From positions 1-64,000 of the forward strand of contig NZ_JACBXS010000023.1 of the NCBI RefSeq assembly GCF_013415485.1: DNA of 64,000 bases. The letters are read 5' to 3'. Shown one piece after another: positions 1 to 7,902 of this stretch. The first letter of the stretch is position 1; every line of letters begins with the position of its first letter. This stretch comes from Rhabdonatronobacter sediminivivens (GTDB lineage Bacteria > Pseudomonadota > Alphaproteobacteria > Rhodobacterales > Rhodobacteraceae). The notes under the pieces are model-generated. The model had not been told where the DNA came from and did not search any database. It saw only the letters and a list, made by a program, of their open reading frames with translations. The position numbers were made by a program, and so were the translations under genes.

Positions 1-53
1 CACCCCGAGCCTACGGCTCAGGGAGAGCAACGCCACCCTTCATCCCAAAAAGT

Positions 54-392
54 TCAACATCGACCGGGACATTCCCGCGTGCATCCAGAGGCCGAGCTGA
101 CCGCCAGCCGGAAGGCGGGATCATCCCTGAGCGCATCCGCATCGTCATGGTCGCGCCAACCCTGGGCGGCGAGCAGCACGCTTGTCCGGATAAGGGAGGC
201 GAGGTCATGGACGACATCCTCCTGGCGCCGCGGATCGGTCAGCTGCGGGATCATCCACTCCACAATACCGCTGCGCTCCATGATCTCGCGCAGCACCACG
301 ACACCGGCATCGCCGGTCAGCCGCTCCGCGCGGCTCTCGACGCGAAGGGACCTGTTGAAGCGGGTGGTGAAGGGCTGTAGCGTTTCACCCAT
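54..392 (-). pseudogene. IS1380-family transposase, 5' remnant
   Basis: The frame encodes 112 residues resembling the N-terminus of IS1380-type DDE transposases: an MGETLQPFTTRFNRS-like start, then a segment around ERLTGDAGVVVLREIMERSG and a region rich in GWRDHDDADALRDDPAFRLA. The similarity stops near residue 95 and the frame then ends, whereas full-length family members run to roughly 400-450 residues, so the DDE catalytic core is absent. It is therefore a broken copy and unlikely to be active. The truncation lies next to the left window edge, so a rearranged distal part could exist outside. Assignment rests on recalled family sequence and was not checked by a search. Confidence 0.6.
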
Positions 393-837
393 GGCGTGCT
401 CCGGGGGCTGCTGTCGGGTTTCGTGTAGCAGCTTGATTCTACAGAGCTTTCGTGGGCACGCCAGCCATTTCCCAAGAATTGGGTGAATAAGCTGGGGTCA
501 ACCCTGTCATGGAACTGCTCGCGCATCATCATGCGGAAAAACTCGTCCAGGGACTGTGCCGCTGAACCCCTCTATGCAGCCGCTGATCTTCAGGCGCGCA
601 ATCGGCACTCAAAATGATGCAAGCCGATCAGACATAGTAGTGACGGCGCAAGATGAAGTCCGGGGATTGGCTCGGGTCACTCTTGGATGATCATTCTGAC
701 AGGCGATGAGCCCATACGTGCAGGCTGATACGGACCTCAAACGGCGGAGCACAGTGTCCCAGGTTTCCGAACAGCCCCCAAACGTGGGGCAGCTTTTTCG
801 AGCAAAATGCTTATTTTGAATAGAGATAGTAGATACT
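393..837. other. non-coding stretch between transposase remnant and tRNA-Glu
   Basis: About 445 bases without a convincing gene on either strand. Short frames here have no recognisable domain. The base composition is more AT-rich than the flanking housekeeping DNA, which fits debris around a decayed insertion sequence. I could not identify terminal inverted repeats with confidence. Confidence 0.5.
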
Positions 838-912
838 TGGCAGCCCGTAGGGGAATCGAACCCCTCTTTCCAGGTTGAAAACCTGGCGTCCTAACCGATA
901 GACGAACGGGCC
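838..912 (-). tRNA. tRNA-Glu (UUC)
   Basis: On the minus strand the segment folds as a standard tRNA. The acceptor stem GGCCCGT pairs with ACGGGCT. There is a D-arm around GTC...GAC, an anticodon stem CCAGG/CCTGG enclosing the loop TTTTCAA (anticodon TTC), and a T-arm AGGGG-TTCGATT-CCCCT. A genomically encoded CCA follows the discriminator G. The UUC anticodon reads both glutamate codons. It lies downstream of recJ in the same orientation and has its own promoter candidate just upstream. Confidence 0.95.
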
Positions 913-926
913 ATCTGGTGTGGCGC

Positions 927-955
927 TGTTTAGAAAAACGGCGCGGGGGGCGCAA
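927..955 (-). promoter_or_regulatory. candidate sigma-70 promoter of tRNA-Glu
   Basis: On the minus strand a -35-like TTGCGC (950-955) is followed after exactly 17 bases by a -10-like TAAACA (927-932). The predicted start is about 7 bases before the mature tRNA 5' end. This is a match to general consensus only. Confidence 0.5.
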
Positions 956-998
956 GAGGGATTCAGAGAAAATCGTGCGGATGGCCCATCTTTTTCGC

Positions 999-2774
999 TC
1001 ATGTCGGGGTGGCATCGTCCAGGCGTAGCTGGGGGCGGGCGCGACCGCCGAAGTGGTTGACTTCCAGGCGGCCGGCAGCGTGGATGGCGCGGCCCTTCTG
1101 GCGTTCCAGGGCTTCGCCCAGCGGCGTGTCGAAAGCGCCGAAGGCAATGGCCTCCAGCCGGTGACCGGCGCCGTCGCCCAGCGACAGGCGCAGGTGGGAC
1201 TCGCCGACACGGCGCAGCGATTCGATGCGGACCTGCGCCAGGGCAAAGCGCGGGGCGGGGGCGCTGGCGCCAAAGGGGCCGGCGGCTTCCAGTTGCTCGA
1301 TGGCCTCGACGCTGGCGGCTGCGGGCATCAGCATTCCGTCCAGGCGCAGTTCCCGCGGGGCCTCTGCGCCCGAGCCCTGGCGTGAGAGCAATTCGGCCAG
1401 CCGCGCCATCGCCGGGTCCAGCTGGTCGCGGGCCACCGTCAGCCCTGCCGCCATGCGGTGCCCGCCGCCGCGCAGCAGCAGCCCTTCGGCCGCCAGCCGC
1501 TGGACCGAGGCGCCCAGATCCACCCCGGGCACCGACCGGGCCGAGCCCTTGCCCTCGGACCCCTCGAGCCCGATCACCACCGCGGGGCGGTTGAAGGCCT
1601 CTTTCAGCCGGGCGGCAACGATGCCGATGACCCCGGGGTGCCAGCCCTCGCCCGCGGCCCAGACCAGCGGGCCGTCAGTGCCGCGCGTTTCGGCCTGGGC
1701 CATGGCCGCGCTGCGGACGGCGGCCTCGATCTCGCGCCGTTCGGTGTTCAGGAAATCCAGCCGTTCGGCCAGGGCGGCGGCTTCGGCGGCATCCGGGGTG
1801 GCCAGCAGCCGCGCGCCCAGATCGGCGGCGCCGATGCGCCCGCCCGCATTCACCCGCGGACCCAGCACAAACCCCAGGTGATGGGCATTGGGCGCGCTGC
1901 TCAGCCGCGAAATGTCGCACAGCGCCCGCAGGCCGGGACGCTCGCGCCGGGCCAGCACCCGGAGCCCCTGGCGGACAAAGGCACGGTTGACGCCGGTCAG
2001 GGGCGCCACATCGGCCACCGTGGCCAGTGCAACCAGGTCCAGAAGGGCCATCAGATCCGGGCCCTGCACGCTTTGGGCGCGCAGGCGACGGTTGAGTTCA
2101 ACCAGCAGCAGGAAGACCACCGCCGCGGCACAGAGGTGGCCCAGGCCGCTGTCCTCATCCTGGCGGTTGGGGTTCACCACGGCAAGCGCGGGGGGAAGGG
2201 TTTCGCCCCCCAGATGGTGGTCGATCACCAGCACATCCGCCCCGCGCGCCGCTGCTATGGGGCCGTGGCTGAGCGTTCCGCAATCGACGCAGACGATCAG
2301 CCCGTGATCGCGCGCCAGGGCGGCCATGGCGGCGTCATTGGGCCCGTAGCCCTCGTCGATCCGGTCGGGGATATAGAGCGTGGCGTCATGGCCCATGGCG
2401 CGCAGCCAGATCAGCAGTTGCGCAGCCGAGGCGCCGCCATCCACGTCATAATCCGCGAAGATGGCAATGCGTTCGCGCCGCTTCAGCGCCAGCAGCAGCC
2501 GTTCGGCCGCGGCCTCCATATCGCGCAGGCTCATGGGGTCCGGCAGCAGGTCGCGCAGCGCCGGGCTGAGAAAAGCCTGGGCCGCATCCGCCGTGACCCC
2601 GCGCCGGGCCAGCACAGCGCAGAGGAATGGTGCAAGCCCGGTGGCCTGCACCAGCGCTTGTGCGGCGCGTTCGGTTGCCGGGTCGGGGCCTGTCCAGCGC
2701 CGTCCCAGGATCGAGCTTTCGACCCCCAGAAAGGCGTGGGGTGTGGTCATGGTATCGATGCCTGTTTCAGCCAT
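999..2774 (-). CDS. recJ: single-stranded-DNA-specific exonuclease RecJ
   Basis: RecJ is a 5'-3' single-strand exonuclease used in recombinational and mismatch repair. The 591-residue product has the DHH-family signature DYDVDG at residues 108-113, a VDCGT motif near 163, and DHH at 185-187, which supply the metal-binding aspartates. A DHHA1-type GGGHRMAAGL motif follows in the C-terminal half and then the RecJ OB-like region. Length fits the family. A second in-frame ATG at 2750 (residue 9) is an equally plausible start. It follows glpX by about 40-60 bases and hom lies further upstream, all on the same strand, so the three are probably co-transcribed. Confidence 0.95.
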   Translation of the reverse strand: MAETGIDTMTTPHAFLGVESSILGRRWTGPDPATERAAQALVQATGLAPFLCAVLARRGVTADAAQAFLSPALRDLLPDPMSLRDMEAAAERLLLALKRRERIAIFADYDVDGGASAAQLLIWLRAMGHDATLYIPDRIDEGYGPNDAAMAALARDHGLIVCVDCGTLSHGPIAAARGADVLVIDHHLGGETLPPALAVVNPNRQDEDSGLGHLCAAAVVFLLLVELNRRLRAQSVQGPDLMALLDLVALATVADVAPLTGVNRAFVRQGLRVLARRERPGLRALCDISRLSSAPNAHHLGFVLGPRVNAGGRIGAADLGARLLATPDAAEAAALAERLDFLNTERREIEAAVRSAAMAQAETRGTDGPLVWAAGEGWHPGVIGIVAARLKEAFNRPAVVIGLEGSEGKGSARSVPGVDLGASVQRLAAEGLLLRGGGHRMAAGLTVARDQLDPAMARLAELLSRQGSGAEAPRELRLDGMLMPAAASVEAIEQLEAAGPFGASAPAPRFALAQVRIESLRRVGESHLRLSLGDGAGHRLEAIAFGAFDTPLGEALERQKGRAIHAAGRLEVNHFGGRARPQLRLDDATPT

Positions 2775-2813
2775 GTCTTCGAGCAGGGGTGCGGCGCGGG
2801 GGCCGCAGGCCCG

Positions 2814-3779
2814 TCAGACCGGGGTGCGATAGGTCATGCGCCGCAGCGATCCGGTCTTGGACCGCATCAGCAGGGTTTCGGTCGTCAGCCAGCCAGGCTG
2901 GCGGCGGATACCATGCAGCAGCGAGCCATCGGTCACCCCGGTCGCGGCAAAGATCACATCGCCCCTGACCATCTCATCCAGGGCATAGACACGGTCCAGA
3001 TCCTCGATCCCGGCGCGGCGGGCGCGGGCGATCTCGTCCTCGTTGTGGAACAGCAACTGGCCATAGATCTGTCCGCCCATGCATTTGAGCGCCGCCGCTG
3101 CCAGCACGCCTTCGGGGGCGCCGCCCGATCCCATGTACATGTCGATGCCGGTAATATCCGGTTCGGCACAATGGATCACGCCGGCCACGTCGCCATCCAT
3201 GATCAGCCGGATCGCCGCGCCGGTCGAGCGCAGGTCGTCGATCATCTCTTCGTGCCGGGTGCGTTCCAGCACACAGACGGTAATGTCGGAGGGGTCACAC
3301 TTCCGCGCGGCGGCCAGGGCGCGCACGCGCTCTGAAGGTGACATGTCCAGCGTGACCACGTCCTTCGGATAGCCCGGTCCGATGGCCAGTTTGTCCATGT
3401 AGATATCCGGGGCGTGCAGCATGGTATTGCGCGGCGCCATGGCGATTATGGTCAGCGCGTTGGGGAAATCCTTGGCGGTCAGGGTGGTCCCTTCCAGCGG
3501 GTCCAGGGCGATATCCACGGCCGGGCCGTTGCCGTTGCCGACCTCTTCGCCGATGAAGAGCATCGGCGCCTCGTCACGCTCGCCCTCGCCGATGACCACG
3601 ACGCCGTTGATGTCCAGCATGTTGAGCTGGGTGCGCATGGCGTCGACGGCGGCCTGATCGGCGGCCTTTTCATCGCCGCGCCCGACCAGCCGGGCCGAAG
3701 CAAGGGCGGCTGCCTCGGACACGCGGGCAAGGCCCAGCGAAAGCAGGCGGTCGTGGAATTCCGGGGGCGTGGCGGTCAT
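2814..3779 (-). CDS. glpX: class II fructose-1,6-bisphosphatase
   Basis: Hydrolyses fructose-1,6-bisphosphate to fructose-6-phosphate in gluconeogenesis; in phototrophic or autotrophic relatives it also serves the Calvin cycle. The 321-residue protein carries the GlpX metal and substrate motifs GEGERDE (64-70) and DPLEGTT (93-99), and a GSGGAPEGVLAAAALK segment. I chose the ATG at 3779 because an AGGA element sits 5 bases upstream and the conserved N-terminus MTATPPEFHDRLL begins there; the frame stays open further upstream but that extension looks non-coding. It lies between hom and recJ in the same orientation. Confidence 0.95.
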   Translation of the reverse strand: MTATPPEFHDRLLSLGLARVSEAAALASARLVGRGDEKAADQAAVDAMRTQLNMLDINGVVVIGEGERDEAPMLFIGEEVGNGNGPAVDIALDPLEGTTLTAKDFPNALTIIAMAPRNTMLHAPDIYMDKLAIGPGYPKDVVTLDMSPSERVRALAAARKCDPSDITVCVLERTRHEEMIDDLRSTGAAIRLIMDGDVAGVIHCAEPDITGIDMYMGSGGAPEGVLAAAALKCMGGQIYGQLLFHNEDEIARARRAGIEDLDRVYALDEMVRGDVIFAATGVTDGSLLHGIRRQPGWLTTETLLMRSKTGSLRRMTYRTPV

Positions 3780-3816
3780 GGACTGTTCCTGTCGGTGAAA
3801 TCTGGGGTTGGCGTTC

Positions 3817-3846
3817 TGTCTAGCCCCGCGGGTTGCGCCCTGACAA
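3817..3846 (-). promoter_or_regulatory. weak candidate promoter upstream of glpX
   Basis: In the 219-base gap between hom and glpX, a minus-strand TTGTCA (3841-3846) lies 18 bases before TAGACA (3817-3822). The gap is long enough to hold a promoter, so glpX-recJ may have a start of their own as well as read-through from hom. Consensus match only. Confidence 0.35.
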
Positions 3847-3998
3847 GCCCCGCGCTGGGCGTGAGCGCAAACAGCGGGCGGGCTGTGGTGGTCTTGCGGC
3901 GCCAACCGGACGGCCGCGCATGTGCTGGCTGCGGGAGGTTGCGTATTTGGGGCACGATGAAGGGAGAACGCGGCGCAGCCGGTCAGGGCCTGATCCAA

Positions 3999-5285
3999 TC
4001 AGACGTGTTCGATCGCCATGGCCACGGGGTCACCCACCACCACGCCGGTGCCCTGGAACAGGTCCAGCGCGTGGTCGATGGCGTCGCGCGTGGTCTTGTG
4101 GGTGACGATGATCACCGGCGCGTCGGCGCCCGCATGGCCGTATTGGCGCATCCGGTCGATGGAGACGCCCGCATCGCCCAGGGCCGCGGCCACGCGGGCC
4201 AGGGCGCCCGGGCGGTCCAGCAGGGTCATGCGCATGTAGAAGGGTTTGGCCGCGGTGGCGCGGGCGGCGGCGACATGTTCAAGGGTTGCCGCGGGCTGAC
4301 CGAAGGGGGCAATGCGCAGCCCGCGCGCCAGGTCCGCCACATCGGCCATGACGGCGCTGGCGGTCGGGCCTTCGCCAGCGCCGGGGCCGCGCAGAACGAT
4401 CTGGCCCACGCTGTCGCCTTCGATCACCACCATGTTGGTGCCGCCTTTCAGTTGCCCCAGCGGGCTGTCGGCGGGCACCAGGCAAGGCGACATGCTCTGT
4501 TCCAGCCCGCGCCCGGTCATGCGCGCTACGCCCAGCAGCTTGATGCGCAGGCCCAGGTCGGCGGCATGACGGATATCGTCGATGGAGATGCGCTGGATGC
4601 CTTCGATATCGATGGCGCTGAACACCGGCCGGGTGCCGAAGGCGATTGCCGTCAGCAGGGTCAGCTTGTGCGCGGCATCGATCCCGCCCACGTCCAGGTT
4701 GGGGTCGGCTTCCAGATAGCCAAGCTGCGCGGCCTCATCGAACACCGTGTCATAGGGCAGGCCTGCATCTTCCATCCGGGTCAGGATATAGTTGCAGGTG
4801 CCGTTCATTACCCCCATGACGCGGGTGATGCGGTTGCCGGCCAGCCCTTCGGTCAGCGCCTTGATCACCGGGATGCCCCCGGCCACGGCAGCCTCGAACC
4901 GCAGGGCAACGCCTGCGGCTTCGGCTTCTTCGGCCAGGCCCTGGCCGTGAATGGCCAGCATGGCCTTGTTGGCGGTGACGACATCCTTGCCCGCGGCGAT
5001 GGCGGCGCGGGTCAGCGCTAGGGCGGGGCCGTCCTCGCCGCCCATCAGTTCGACGACGATATCGACATCCGCGCGGCGCGCCAGGGCGACGGGGTCATCC
5101 TCCCAGGCATAGGCCGAGATATCGGCGCCGCGGTTGCGCCCGCGCGACCGGGCCGAAACGGCGGTGATCTCCACCGGGCGACCGAAGCGCGCGGCCAGCA
5201 GGTCGCCATGGGTCTGGACGATCTTCACCACGCCGATCCCCACGGTTCCCAGTCCGGCAATTCCAAGGCGCAACGGTTCGGACAT
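3999..5285 (-). CDS. hom: homoserine dehydrogenase
   Basis: Catalyses NAD(P)H-dependent reduction of aspartate semialdehyde to homoserine, on the way to threonine and methionine. The 428-residue protein starts MSEPLRLGIAGLGTVG, a Rossmann dinucleotide-binding loop. The central part has the family's substrate-binding segment with AHKLTLLTAIAFG, and a C-terminal ACT domain (from about MRMTLLDRPGALARV) suggests allosteric control, probably by threonine. This is the monofunctional bacterial form without an aspartokinase fusion. The ATG at 5285 has GGAG about 8 bases upstream; the open frame beyond it shows no homology to the family. Confidence 0.95.
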   Translation of the reverse strand: MSEPLRLGIAGLGTVGIGVVKIVQTHGDLLAARFGRPVEITAVSARSRGRNRGADISAYAWEDDPVALARRADVDIVVELMGGEDGPALALTRAAIAAGKDVVTANKAMLAIHGQGLAEEAEAAGVALRFEAAVAGGIPVIKALTEGLAGNRITRVMGVMNGTCNYILTRMEDAGLPYDTVFDEAAQLGYLEADPNLDVGGIDAAHKLTLLTAIAFGTRPVFSAIDIEGIQRISIDDIRHAADLGLRIKLLGVARMTGRGLEQSMSPCLVPADSPLGQLKGGTNMVVIEGDSVGQIVLRGPGAGEGPTASAVMADVADLARGLRIAPFGQPAATLEHVAAARATAAKPFYMRMTLLDRPGALARVAAALGDAGVSIDRMRQYGHAGADAPVIIVTHKTTRDAIDHALDLFQGTGVVVGDPVAMAIEHV

Positions 5286-5333
5286 GGAGTATCTCCGGTC
5301 AAAGGGGTGGGGCAGGGCCGGTCGGCGCCTGTC

Positions 5334-5362
5334 TGTTAAAGCAATTCCGGGGCGGATGAAAA
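5334..5362 (-). promoter_or_regulatory. candidate promoter of hom
   Basis: In the divergent region between hom and the antiporter operon, minus-strand TTTTCA (5357-5362) and TTAACA (5334-5339) are spaced by 17 bases, giving a leader of about 40 bases before the hom ATG. Consensus match only. Confidence 0.4.
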
Positions 5363-5461
5363 CCGCTTTTCGTGACCATCTGCGTCTGGAGAGGGTGTCT
5401 TGCCGACCATCGGCCGAGAAATCCGGTGACGGAACCTGCAACAAGGCGCAAGCACCCTCGA

Positions 5462-5475
5462 ATCCGGCGCCGGAT
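5462..5475. promoter_or_regulatory. 14-bp perfect palindrome upstream of the antiporter operon
   Basis: ATCCGGCGCCGGAT is perfectly self-complementary and lies immediately before a TATTAT (-10-like) sequence, about 45 bases ahead of the first gene of the Mrp-like operon. It could be an operator for that promoter. No -35 match is obvious, which would suit an activator-dependent promoter, but this is inference. Confidence 0.3.
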
Positions 5476-5522
5476 CATATTATGACGTCGAACATGGACC
5501 GGCTGAACCCAAAGGACTGCGC

Positions 5523-6047
5523 ATGCTGAGGCGCCCGCTGCCGCGCCGCCGTCTTGTCTGGACGGTGGCGGTGCTGACGCTGCTTTGGGGCGGGCTGACC
5601 GGTTGGGACCCCGAGGGCTGGTTCATGGGCGTTCCGGCGGTCCTGGCCGGGGCCGCGCTGGCGATGATGCTGCCGTGGCCTGCGTATTGGCGGCTTTCGC
5701 CGCTGGGGGCGTTGCGTTTTGCGGGCTGGTTTGCGGTGCAATCGGTGCGCGGCGCGGTGGATGTCAGCCGCCGCGCCCTGTCGCCGGACATGCGGCTGCG
5801 GCCCGGGTTCCGGCATTATCCGCTGCAGCTTTCGCCGGGCGCGGCGCGGACCGTGTTCATCAACACCATCACTCTGATGCCGGGCACCCTTTCGGCGCAG
5901 ATTGATCCGGCGGACGGGGACCACCCCGATGATCGTCTGCTGGTGCATATGCTGGATACCGAGGCCGACCTGACCGGCGCGCTGCAGGTGCATGAGGCCC
6001 GCATCCGCGCGGCCTTTGCGCTTCCGCCGCAAGGGGAGGAACGCTGA
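5523..6047 (+). CDS. mnhE: Mrp/Mnh antiporter subunit E
   Basis: First gene of an eight-gene Mrp-like monovalent cation/proton antiporter operon. The 174-residue protein has two or three hydrophobic segments in the first 75 residues and the MnhE-type soluble tail with VFINTITLMPGTLSAQID and LLVHMLDTE. AAGGA is placed 7 bases before the ATG. Subunit E is an accessory membrane subunit thought to be needed for assembly or activity of the hetero-oligomeric antiporter. The next gene starts one base after the stop. Confidence 0.9.
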   Translation: MLRRPLPRRRLVWTVAVLTLLWGGLTGWDPEGWFMGVPAVLAGAALAMMLPWPAYWRLSPLGALRFAGWFAVQSVRGAVDVSRRALSPDMRLRPGFRHYPLQLSPGAARTVFINTITLMPGTLSAQIDPADGDHPDDRLLVHMLDTEADLTGALQVHEARIRAAFALPPQGEER

Positions 6048-6048
6048 G

Positions 6049-6315
6049 ATGACCGCTGGCCTGTTCCTGTCAATCCTGCTGATCATCCTGTTGCTGAGCG
6101 TCATGGGCGGGCTGTTGGCGGTGCTGCGCGGGCGCGCCCCGGCTGAAAGGATCATGGCGGTGCAGCTTTTCGGCACTGCGGCCGTTGCCATGCTGCTGAT
6201 CCTGTCGCGGCTGATGGGCATGCCCGCGCTGCTGGATGTGGCGCTGGTGTTTGCGGTTCTGGCGGCGGTGTCGCTGGTGGCCTTTGTGGTGCTGGGTCGG
6301 CGAGGGCAGGGGTGA
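6049..6315 (+). CDS. mnhF: Mrp/Mnh antiporter subunit F
   Basis: An 88-residue protein with three predicted membrane helices and the MnhF pattern of a short loop AVLRGRAPAERIMAVQLFGT followed by a hydrophobic DVALVFAVLAAVSLVAF segment. The start at 6049 follows the mnhE stop by one base. Family members are small integral subunits of Mrp antiporters; the exact role of F is not settled. Its stop overlaps the start of subunit G in a TGATG arrangement, so translation is probably coupled. Confidence 0.88.
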   Translation: MTAGLFLSILLIILLLSVMGGLLAVLRGRAPAERIMAVQLFGTAAVAMLLILSRLMGMPALLDVALVFAVLAAVSLVAFVVLGRRGQG

Positions 6316-6608
6316 TGCTGGAGTTTCTGGGCGTGGCACTGATGGGGCTGGGCACCGTGTTCTTCGTGGCCGGGACCGTGGGGCTGTTGCGATTCCCTGA
6401 CCTGTTCTGCCGCCTCCATGCACTGACCAAGGCGGATGGTCTTGGCCTGGCGCTGGTCTGTCTGGGCACGATCTGCCTGGCCTCAACCCCCGGAGAGGTG
6501 CTGCGCATCATCGTCATCTGGTTTGCGGTGGCCCTGTCCAGCGCCACCTGCGGCCACATGATCGCGCGCCATGCCCGCGCCCACCGCAACGATAGCGAGG
6601 CGCCATGA
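6315..6608 (+). CDS. mnhG: Mrp/Mnh antiporter subunit G
   Basis: A 97-residue protein with three membrane helices and the conserved MnhG core GTVGLLRFPDLFCRLHALTKADGLGLALV. I took the ATG at 6315 that overlaps the mnhF stop (TGATG); an in-frame GTG directly before it at 6312 would add one residue. It overlaps the next gene by 4 bases. Role: small membrane subunit of the antiporter complex. Confidence 0.9.
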   Translation: MLEFLGVALMGLGTVFFVAGTVGLLRFPDLFCRLHALTKADGLGLALVCLGTICLASTPGEVLRIIVIWFAVALSSATCGHMIARHARAHRNDSEAP

Positions 6609-7594
6609 CCGACCTGCTTTTGCTGTTTGACATGCTTCTGGGGCTGCTGATCATCGGGCTGGCGGTGGCTGCGCTGCGGGTGCGCGACCTGTTTGCGATG
6701 GTCGTGATGTTTGTCACCTTCGGGCTCATGACAGCGCTGGCCTGGGTGCGGCTGGCCGCGCCTGATGTCGCCCTGGCCGAGGCTGCCATCGGCACCGGCG
6801 TCACTGGCGCGCTGCTGTTGAAGACGCTTTACCACCTGCGCCGGGTCAGCGGCACATTGCACCTGCCCGAGGCGCTTTCCGAGCGCCCCCCGGACCCGCA
6901 GGTGCCCCGCGCGGTCATTGCGGCGAATGCGGTCATGTGCGGGCTGGTGGTGATCGGGCTGGCGGCTGCATTTGTCACTGCGCCACTGGGCGGGCCGGGC
7001 TTCGATGCGGCGGTCGCCGATGCCATGCCCGAAAGCGGCGTGGACCACCCGGTGACCGCCGTACTGCTGAATTTCCGGGCCTATGACACGTTGATGGAGG
7101 TCGTGGTCCTGCTGGCCGCTGTCATCGCCGTCTGGCTGGTGGAGCGCAGCCTGCCGCAGTCCGATCCCCCGGTGATGGGAGAGGTCTATGAGGGCTTTGC
7201 CCGGCTGGTCCTGCCCGGCGCGGTGGTTGTGGGGGTCTATGTGCTCTGGGCCGGGGCGGTGGCGCCGGGGGGCGCGTTCCAGGGCGGGGCGGTGCTGGCC
7301 GCGGTGGGGCTGTTGCTGCTGATGTCGCATGTCTATGAACCGGCGCCTGCGCATCGGGCTGCGGCGCGCGGGCTGTTTGTGCTGGGGGTGGCGGTGTTCA
7401 CGGGCGTGGCACTTCTGGTGGCCTGGGGCGGGCGCGCGGTGTTCGAATACCCGCCCGGGCTGGCCAAGCCGCTGATCCTGCTGATCGAAGGGATGGTGAC
7501 CATCTCGATCGCTGCCACGCTGGCGGCGCTGTTTCATGGCCGCGAACCGGGGGTGCAACCCCGGCCCGCCGACACGTCGGAGGGCGCGCAATGA
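6605..7594 (+). CDS. DUF4040 (MbhD/MrpA-C-terminus-like) fused to MnhB-like subunit
   Basis: A 329-residue membrane protein that looks like two subunits joined. The N-terminal third carries the DUF4040/MbhD pattern APDVALAEAAIGTGVTGA, which in standard Mrp systems is part of the C-terminal region of the large MrpA subunit. The C-terminal half carries the MnhB pattern PGGAFQGGAVLAAVGLLLLM. Between them is a hydrophilic stretch and an extra membrane region. So the MrpA tail has been detached from the NuoL-like core and fused to B. The gene overlaps both neighbours by 4 bases. Confidence 0.85.
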   Translation: MTDLLLLFDMLLGLLIIGLAVAALRVRDLFAMVVMFVTFGLMTALAWVRLAAPDVALAEAAIGTGVTGALLLKTLYHLRRVSGTLHLPEALSERPPDPQVPRAVIAANAVMCGLVVIGLAAAFVTAPLGGPGFDAAVADAMPESGVDHPVTAVLLNFRAYDTLMEVVVLLAAVIAVWLVERSLPQSDPPVMGEVYEGFARLVLPGAVVVGVYVLWAGAVAPGGAFQGGAVLAAVGLLLLMSHVYEPAPAHRAAARGLFVLGVAVFTGVALLVAWGGRAVFEYPPGLAKPLILLIEGMVTISIAATLAALFHGREPGVQPRPADTSEGAQ

Positions 7595-7902
7595 CGCCGG
7601 CGCTGATCTATGGGCTGACGGGGATCGTGGTTTTTGGCATCGGGCTTTTTGGCGCGCTATGCGTGCGGGACCGGCTGCGGCGTCTTCTGGCGCTGAACCT
7701 GTGCGGCATGGGGGCGGCCTTCGTGCTGGTGGCCGGGGCCTGGCGGATGCCGCCCGACAGCGCTGACCCGGTGCCCCATGCGCTGGTGATCACCGGGATC
7801 GTGGTGCTGGTCAGCGCCACGGCGGTCGCCCTGGCGTTGATCCGGCGCCTGCACACGCTGGAGAGCGCCCCCGAGGAAATCCCCGAGGACACCCCGGAAT
7901 GA
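7591..7902 (+). CDS. mnhC: Mrp/Mnh antiporter subunit C (NuoK-like)
   Basis: A 103-residue protein with three membrane helices, homologous to complex I subunit NuoK. The MnhC/NuoK features are the GIGLFGALCVRDRLRRLLAL segment and the PVPHALVITGIVVLVSATA helix; the TGIVV helix is the conserved part. It ends in a short acidic tail. The start overlaps the preceding gene by 4 bases and its end overlaps the first large antiporter-like subunit by 4 bases. Confidence 0.9.
   Translation: MTPALIYGLTGIVVFGIGLFGALCVRDRLRRLLALNLCGMGAAFVLVAGAWRMPPDSADPVPHALVITGIVVLVSATAVALALIRRLHTLESAPEEIPEDTPE

Noticed and set aside
317-532. Short minus-strand frame upstream of the transposase remnant as a gene
   Set aside because: It reads into the transposase in another frame, has no homology I recognise, and is probably insertion-sequence debris.
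1458-3335. Long open frame of 625 codons on plus, opposite recJ and glpX
   Set aside because: It is antisense to two well-supported genes and its translation is low-complexity Gln/Gly/His/Arg-rich, typical of a GC-rich shadow frame.
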